A program made the translations under genes and the position numbers. From contig JAREIK010001332.1 in NCBI GenBank assembly GCA_029783825.1, positions 2,776,314 through 2,840,313 of the forward strand: 64,000 bases of DNA, in the 5' to 3' direction. The stretch comes from Sapria himalayana. Lineage: Eukaryota; Streptophyta; Magnoliopsida; Malpighiales; Rafflesiaceae. Positions 59,762 through 64,000 of this stretch are shown here, one piece after another (within the stretch, counting starts at the first letter, position 1; each line of letters begins with the position of its first letter). The notes below the pieces were generated by a model, which saw nothing but the letters and a program-made list of their open reading frames with translations, was not told the origin of the DNA and did no database searches.

Positions 59762-61630
59762 ATACTCAATCATCCTCATAATTTGCAAGGAATGCTAGAC
59801 TTTCCTGCGAGGATTTGTAGCTGGATCTCAGAATGCTATCTGATGTGCCAATGCCGCTAACTGTGACTCCATATAGGACATCTACTGTTGCATTGCTTTT
59901 TTAATTTCTTTAATTTCTTGCATTTCTTCCATCAGATTAGTTATATGCTCATCCTTCTTTTTTAGTTCAGTCTCCATATCTACAATACGTTCATTTATTT
60001 CCAGTGCTTGTTGTTCGACTGCCTCATCCACCATTACTGAGACAGATGAATTAGAAGCATGACTGCTACAACAAAATGACACTCCCTTAGAGCCGATTCT
60101 GTACATTCACAGCTTCTTTCGACCTTTTATTGTCTCTCAATAAATTGGATCATAATCAATTGGTTGAAGATTTATAGAACCCTCAACTTGTTGATGAACA
60201 GCTGTCACATTTTTTTCAATGTGGTCCCGAGATAAAATGGAGATAAAAACTATTCTAGATTTACAAAAAATAAAATAAATATTTTGCATTCAAAATAATT
60301 TTCATAATGTACTATAGTTTTATAAAGTCTAATTAATATAACAATTTCTTACTGCGATTATCTTAGACTTGTTGTCAGCATACTGACCATCCACTTTCTT
60401 CACATGTATCTTCCTGAAAATCTCATAAAAATTTGGATTTCGACCCAATTTTCCAGCATAGAATATGTTTTTATTAATTCATAAAAAAACAAATGATTAA
60501 AAAATTTAACAAAATTATTAAAACCATGCAGAGATTATATTTATTGGACTATTAGAACAACCACAAAATATAGATATGTTTAGAATTTTATATTTGTATC
60601 AAATCTTGAGCATGCTCGATACTCAACTTTTAACATCTTGTGTGTCGACAAATTTCTGTACCTAGTCCAGCAACCTCACTTCGTTGATTCTTGCTGGCAA
60701 TATCTGATTTTTTCTTCACATATGGCTCCTCCCAATAATTAAGCCTCTCGGGCCAGTCTTCCTCGAATATAAAATCAGGCATTTCTTTCATTTTCTTTTA
60801 TTTATGAACAAAATCAGAATATAGTTGAGCAGCTTTGATCTCCCATAATGACTTTATCTTTCCATCAAATTTGGGTGGCAATGTGCACTGATTCTATAAA
60901 TAAAAAAATGACAAATGAATTTATATCAACAACAAGAACAAAATTATTTACTGCTTGTATAATAACCAATATAAAAGTTAAGTAATTAGATAATTATTTT
61001 TCAATTCTTTTGTTTTATTAATTTTACCTGAAAGTCATTAAAATATGCCTCCTTTGTCGATTGAGAAACTTTCTTTCAGGAGAAAGCTTTGGCATCAGCC
61101 AATTTTTTGAAAGCCTTTGTAATTATAGTTGAACACTTGTGAGATGGAATAAAACTGTACTAATAAATAAATAACATAGAAAACAAGCAAATCATAATAA
61201 TATAAAAAAAACCACTGATAGTAACATCAAGTTTTTTTTTTCAAATCATTTTTACATATTTCTTTTACCTCTCATCCACGATATCAATTTCCAACTTTGC
61301 ACTAACTTCAGGGGAAGGCACAACATTTGATGATTTCGTTGGTATTGTAAATAGAGGAATAATCAGCGTAGATTGTGGTGTAGAAGATAGAGATGGATCA
61401 AAAGTGTGAGCAGGAAGCACAATCGATGGTGGGCTTACATATGGTAAAGGTGTTAGTATAGGTCTCAATGATGGTGATAGAAATGGAGATGGTGATTGTG
61501 ATGTTGAAGTCAAGATTTGGTGGCTATGAGATGGTTTTGATTCTACAACATTATGTAACATACTAGGTGAATTTGCTTCATTTCTGTGTCCACGTCCAGC
61601 TCCACCAAGACCACATCCTTTAGGTGGCAT
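59762..61630 (-). pseudogene. CACTA TNPA-like (plant transposase, Ptta/En/Spm family)
   Basis: TNPA-type proteins bind the subterminal repeats and assist excision. Exon 1 (61,630 to about 61,269) starts MPPKGCGLGGAGRGHRNE, Ser/Pro-rich, and ends at a GAG|GTAAAA donor. Exon 2 (to 61,028) has KLADAKAFS, a stop, then TKEAYFNDFQ|GTAAAA. Exon 3 starts at about 60,893 with NQCTLPPKFDGKIKSLWE and includes PERLNYWEEPYVKKKSDIASKNQRS. Later exons carry NPNFYEIFRKIHVKK (about 60,400-60,460), then MYRIGSKGVSF and a coiled-coil ending KKDEHITNLMEEMQEI (59,882-60,106). Stops in exon 2, exon 3 and the last exon make it a pseudogene. Exon limits are my reading of splice sites. Confidence 0.85.
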
Positions 61631-61769
61631 CTATTGTACAAAATAAATCAAAGAACAAAAAATAGAAAAATGATGAACAAGCATGCATTTTCAAATAAAA
61701 CACACCAATATATTTCAATAAAATATAATTGTCTTTGATAGTTTAAATTTATGATAAAACTATAATAAT
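61631..61769. other. Spacer between TNPD and TNPA
   Basis: Only about 140 bp of AT-rich sequence separates the TNPD stop from the first TNPA codon. In En/Spm the two products come from one transcription unit by alternative splicing, so no separate promoter is required. Confidence 0.5.
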
Positions 61770-64000
61770 TTAATTATCAACATCACTATATTCCTCGAAT
61801 GGATCTTCTGATATTTTGTCTGATTCCAATAGAAGTTCGAACTCATCTTCAGATAGAAATTGATCATCTTCAATTTCTATTGTGCCACAATTTGAGTCAC
61901 ATAAATTTTCTGGATCTTCATCTACATTCAAAGGCTCAATATTATTTATGTCATCTTCCTGGAATGCCGGTGCAATTTTTACATTTGCACTTCTTTGTTG
62001 CGATGTTGATACTTCAAATTTTGATTGTGTTTTGATCTTGCAAATTGCCCACCAATCTCACTTTTCACGAGATAAACTCGGATATGTACAATAATATACC
62101 CGAGTGGCTTGAATTGCCATAATAAATGACTCATTTTGATTATATCTGCATTTATTGTTAACATCAACTAGCTTATAATCCGAATGAATCTTTGTGCCCA
62201 CATTTGGTGTAGGATCAAATCACTCGAACGTAAATAATATTATCCTATTATTTTCGAGTCTAGTATACGCCAATACAATAACTTCTTTGAGTTGACCATA
62301 ATAATCAATCTCATCTGCAATATATCTTGCGCCTTTAATGCATACACCACTATTCATTGTTATTTTAGAAGAACCGTGGCTGATTATGTGAAATTTATAT
62401 CTATTAACTAAATACCCAGGAGAGGTTGTCACATATCGAAACGGGCATTTACTTAGATTCTGAATAAAAATATTTGAATCTCCATTTGAAGGATCAATTA
62501 CCTATGACATTGATTAAAAAAGTTTATATTAACAAATAAAAGATAATAATAGATTAAAAAATTCAAAGTATAAAGCTTAATAATTCTCACATAATTTTTA
62601 AACCAATTTGCAAATTCAGTTTCTAGCATATAATCGACATCATTGCTGGAATTGCTGGTTGCTTATATTTTAACTATTCAACATAAATACTGCACAAATA
62701 TAAAAAGAGAAAAAAAATGTATATCAATTATTAATAATTCCTATTAAAGATAAAATTAAATTATGATTAAACCTGCAACTATTTTGTGTATACATACTCA
62801 ATGTATGGTGCAACCTTCTCACAATTAAGTAAAACATTGCTCCTGGTTGCCATGTACTCTTCATCTGTCATACATCTTTACATTGTCTTCCAAATGCTCT
62901 TTCATGGTGCTTTAAGATAGATAGTTTGTCCACAAAATCATCTTCTACCATCACATGATCTTTATAATTATGCGGCACATTTCTATTCTGTGTATTGACA
63001 TGATCATCAAAATAATAAGAACAAAATGATGATGTTTCTTCTACTAAATATAAATTGCAAATTGAACCTTCAACTTTTACCTTGTTTTTAACATTCAATT
63101 TCAACTTACGAAGATACCTACAACCATAATGTTAGGTTTCAATTTGATTAAATTAAAATATTACTTAAAGTATGAAATAATAAAACATAGCAAATTATAT
63201 GTATTTACCTCTCAAAAGGATACATCCACTTGAATTGCATTAGCCCTGTAATCCTTGCTTCATATGCCAAATGGACCGGCAAATGCTCCATTGAGTCAAA
63301 AAAACTCAGTGGGAATATCCGTTTTAGCTTACAAATAATAAGTAGAATGTTATTCTCCAGCCTCACCATGTCATCTATTTTGATTGTGGTTATAGTTAGC
63401 TGTTTGAAAAACAAACTTAGTTTTGTAAGGACCTTCCAAACACTTAGAGGAAGTAATTCATGGAATGCAATTGGTATTAATCTCTACATAAATACATGAC
63501 AGTCATGAATTTTCATTCCAAATAACTTAAGATTCTTCATATCCACGCATCTAACCATATTTGACACATATCCATCAGGGAATTTCAAAATTTTAACCCA
63601 TTCACACAATATCTATCTTGACTTCTTATCAAGTGTGTACAAGCTTTAGGGAATTTTCTTGTTTCTTCATTTAGTTTCAATTCAGGCCACCGATAGTAAT
63701 TATTCAGCTCTTGTCTTGATTTTAAAGTGTTTCTTATTTTTCCATTTACATTAAGGACAATGTTAAAAACATTGTCAAAATTATTTTTTTCGATATGCAT
63801 TACATTTAAGTTATGACTGATTAAATTGGACTTCCAATAGGTCAAGTCCCAAAATATACTATGTTTCCTCCAGCCAAATAATTTTCCTATTGGTCCATTA
63901 CTTCCGGTAGCATCCTTTTCAGTTATCTTCTTCAAACCCAAACTATGAATCTCTGTAATAATATCATCTCCTGAATGAACAGCTGATGCAACTATCATCA
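61770..64000 (-). CDS. CACTA TNPD-like transposase (TNP2/DUF4218/DUF4216), partial
   Basis: TNPD is the catalytic transposase of CACTA elements. From the window edge down: an open 137-residue piece (63,585-63,998) with GPIGKLFGWRKHSIFWDLTY and LNVMHIEKNNFDNVFN, the WKKRSIFFDLPYW..H.LDVMHIEKNV block of TNP2; DUF4218-like LFFKQLTITTIKIDDMVRLE and HLAYEARITGLMQFKWMYPF (63,205-63,414); NVKNKVKVEGSICNLYLVEE (62,868-63,104); DUF4216 with NSGVCIKGARY, IDYYGQLKEVIVL (62,220-62,432); an acidic tail ending EEYSDVDN and stop at 61,770. Introns near 62,507-62,588 and around 63,120-63,205 are likely, with GT at NWFKNY|GTGAGA. The 5' part is outside. Some frame interruptions cannot be excluded. Confidence 0.85.

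Larger units (their letters stand above)
55072..64000 (-). mobile_element. Large CACTA (En/Spm) transposon, 3' end to beyond the window
   Basis: The left edge is CACTACAAGAAAAATC, the diagnostic CACTA terminus. Next come subterminal repeats (55,090-55,480), a tandem array of about 1.2-kb units (55.5-59.4 kb), a TNPA-like gene (59.76-61.63 kb) and a TNPD-like gene (61.77 kb onward), both on the minus strand. TNPD lies before TNPA in transcription order, as in En/Spm, so the edge at 55,072 is the 3' end and the 5' end is outside the window; at least 8.9 kb. Stops in TNPA indicate it is no longer autonomous. Confidence 0.92.

Noticed and set aside
61799..62094. Plus-strand open frames of 70-78 codons
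   Set aside because: They are antisense to the acidic tail of the TNPD gene.

Overview
This is nuclear DNA of a flowering plant. The evidence is a complete DEVIL/ROTUNDIFOLIA-type peptide gene, a family confined to land plants, together with Ty3/gypsy and Ty1/copia retrotransposons, a CACTA (En/Spm) DNA transposon carrying both TNPD and TNPA genes, and two small hAT elements. I cannot name the species. The background is very AT-rich and repeat-dominated; only one host gene can be supported in 64 kb.

Layout. 1-25.7 kb is a nest of old, mutated Ty3/gypsy elements of one family with long LTRs (about 1.6-2.6 kb). A minus-strand element (3' LTR 1.55-4.1 kb, interior 4.1-7.6 kb, 5' LTR 7.6-7.68 plus 15.29-17.56 kb) was split by a plus-strand relative (7.685-15.287 kb) that left a visible target duplication. 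A further plus-strand interior (17.6-21.6 kb) holds a hAT element at 18,727-19,241, followed by a plus LTR (21.6-24.1 kb) and an interior with reverse transcriptase remnants (24.2-25.7 kb). 25.73-27.93 kb is a piece of CACTA element rich in GCY trinucleotide repeats. 28.1-30.3 kb is a degraded minus-strand copia element. 30.3-35.5 kb is AT-rich DNA without recognisable genes.

The host gene is the DVL/RTFL peptide at 35,607-35,834 (minus strand) with a TATA box near 36,021-36,028. Immediately upstream lies a decayed plus-strand copia element (about 36.06-40.85 kb), itself interrupted by a 320-bp solo LTR with a perfect 5-bp target duplication (37,631-37,950).

42.53-48.28 kb is a long GA-rich polypurine tract cut in two by a complete but inactive copia element (43,203-48,226, minus strand; LTRs, tRNA-iMet-type primer site, polypurine tract, gag, integrase, RT and RNase H remnants, 5-bp duplication). 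50.4-51.6 kb is a copia gag fragment, 51.84-52.56 kb a truncated CACTA end, and 52.56-55.07 kb gypsy remnants.

55,072 to the window edge is a large CACTA element seen from its 3' end: terminal CACTA motif, subterminal TAGCTAGGGAA-type repeats, a tandem array of about 1.2-kb units each with a GC-rich trinucleotide core inside AT-rich arms, then TNPA-like (59.76-61.63 kb) and TNPD-like (61.77 kb onward) genes on the minus strand. One unit of the array was later hit by a 351-bp hAT element with a perfect 8-bp target duplication. The most unusual structure is this repeated GC-rich unit, which also appears at 25.7-27.9 kb and as a stub at 52.4 kb.
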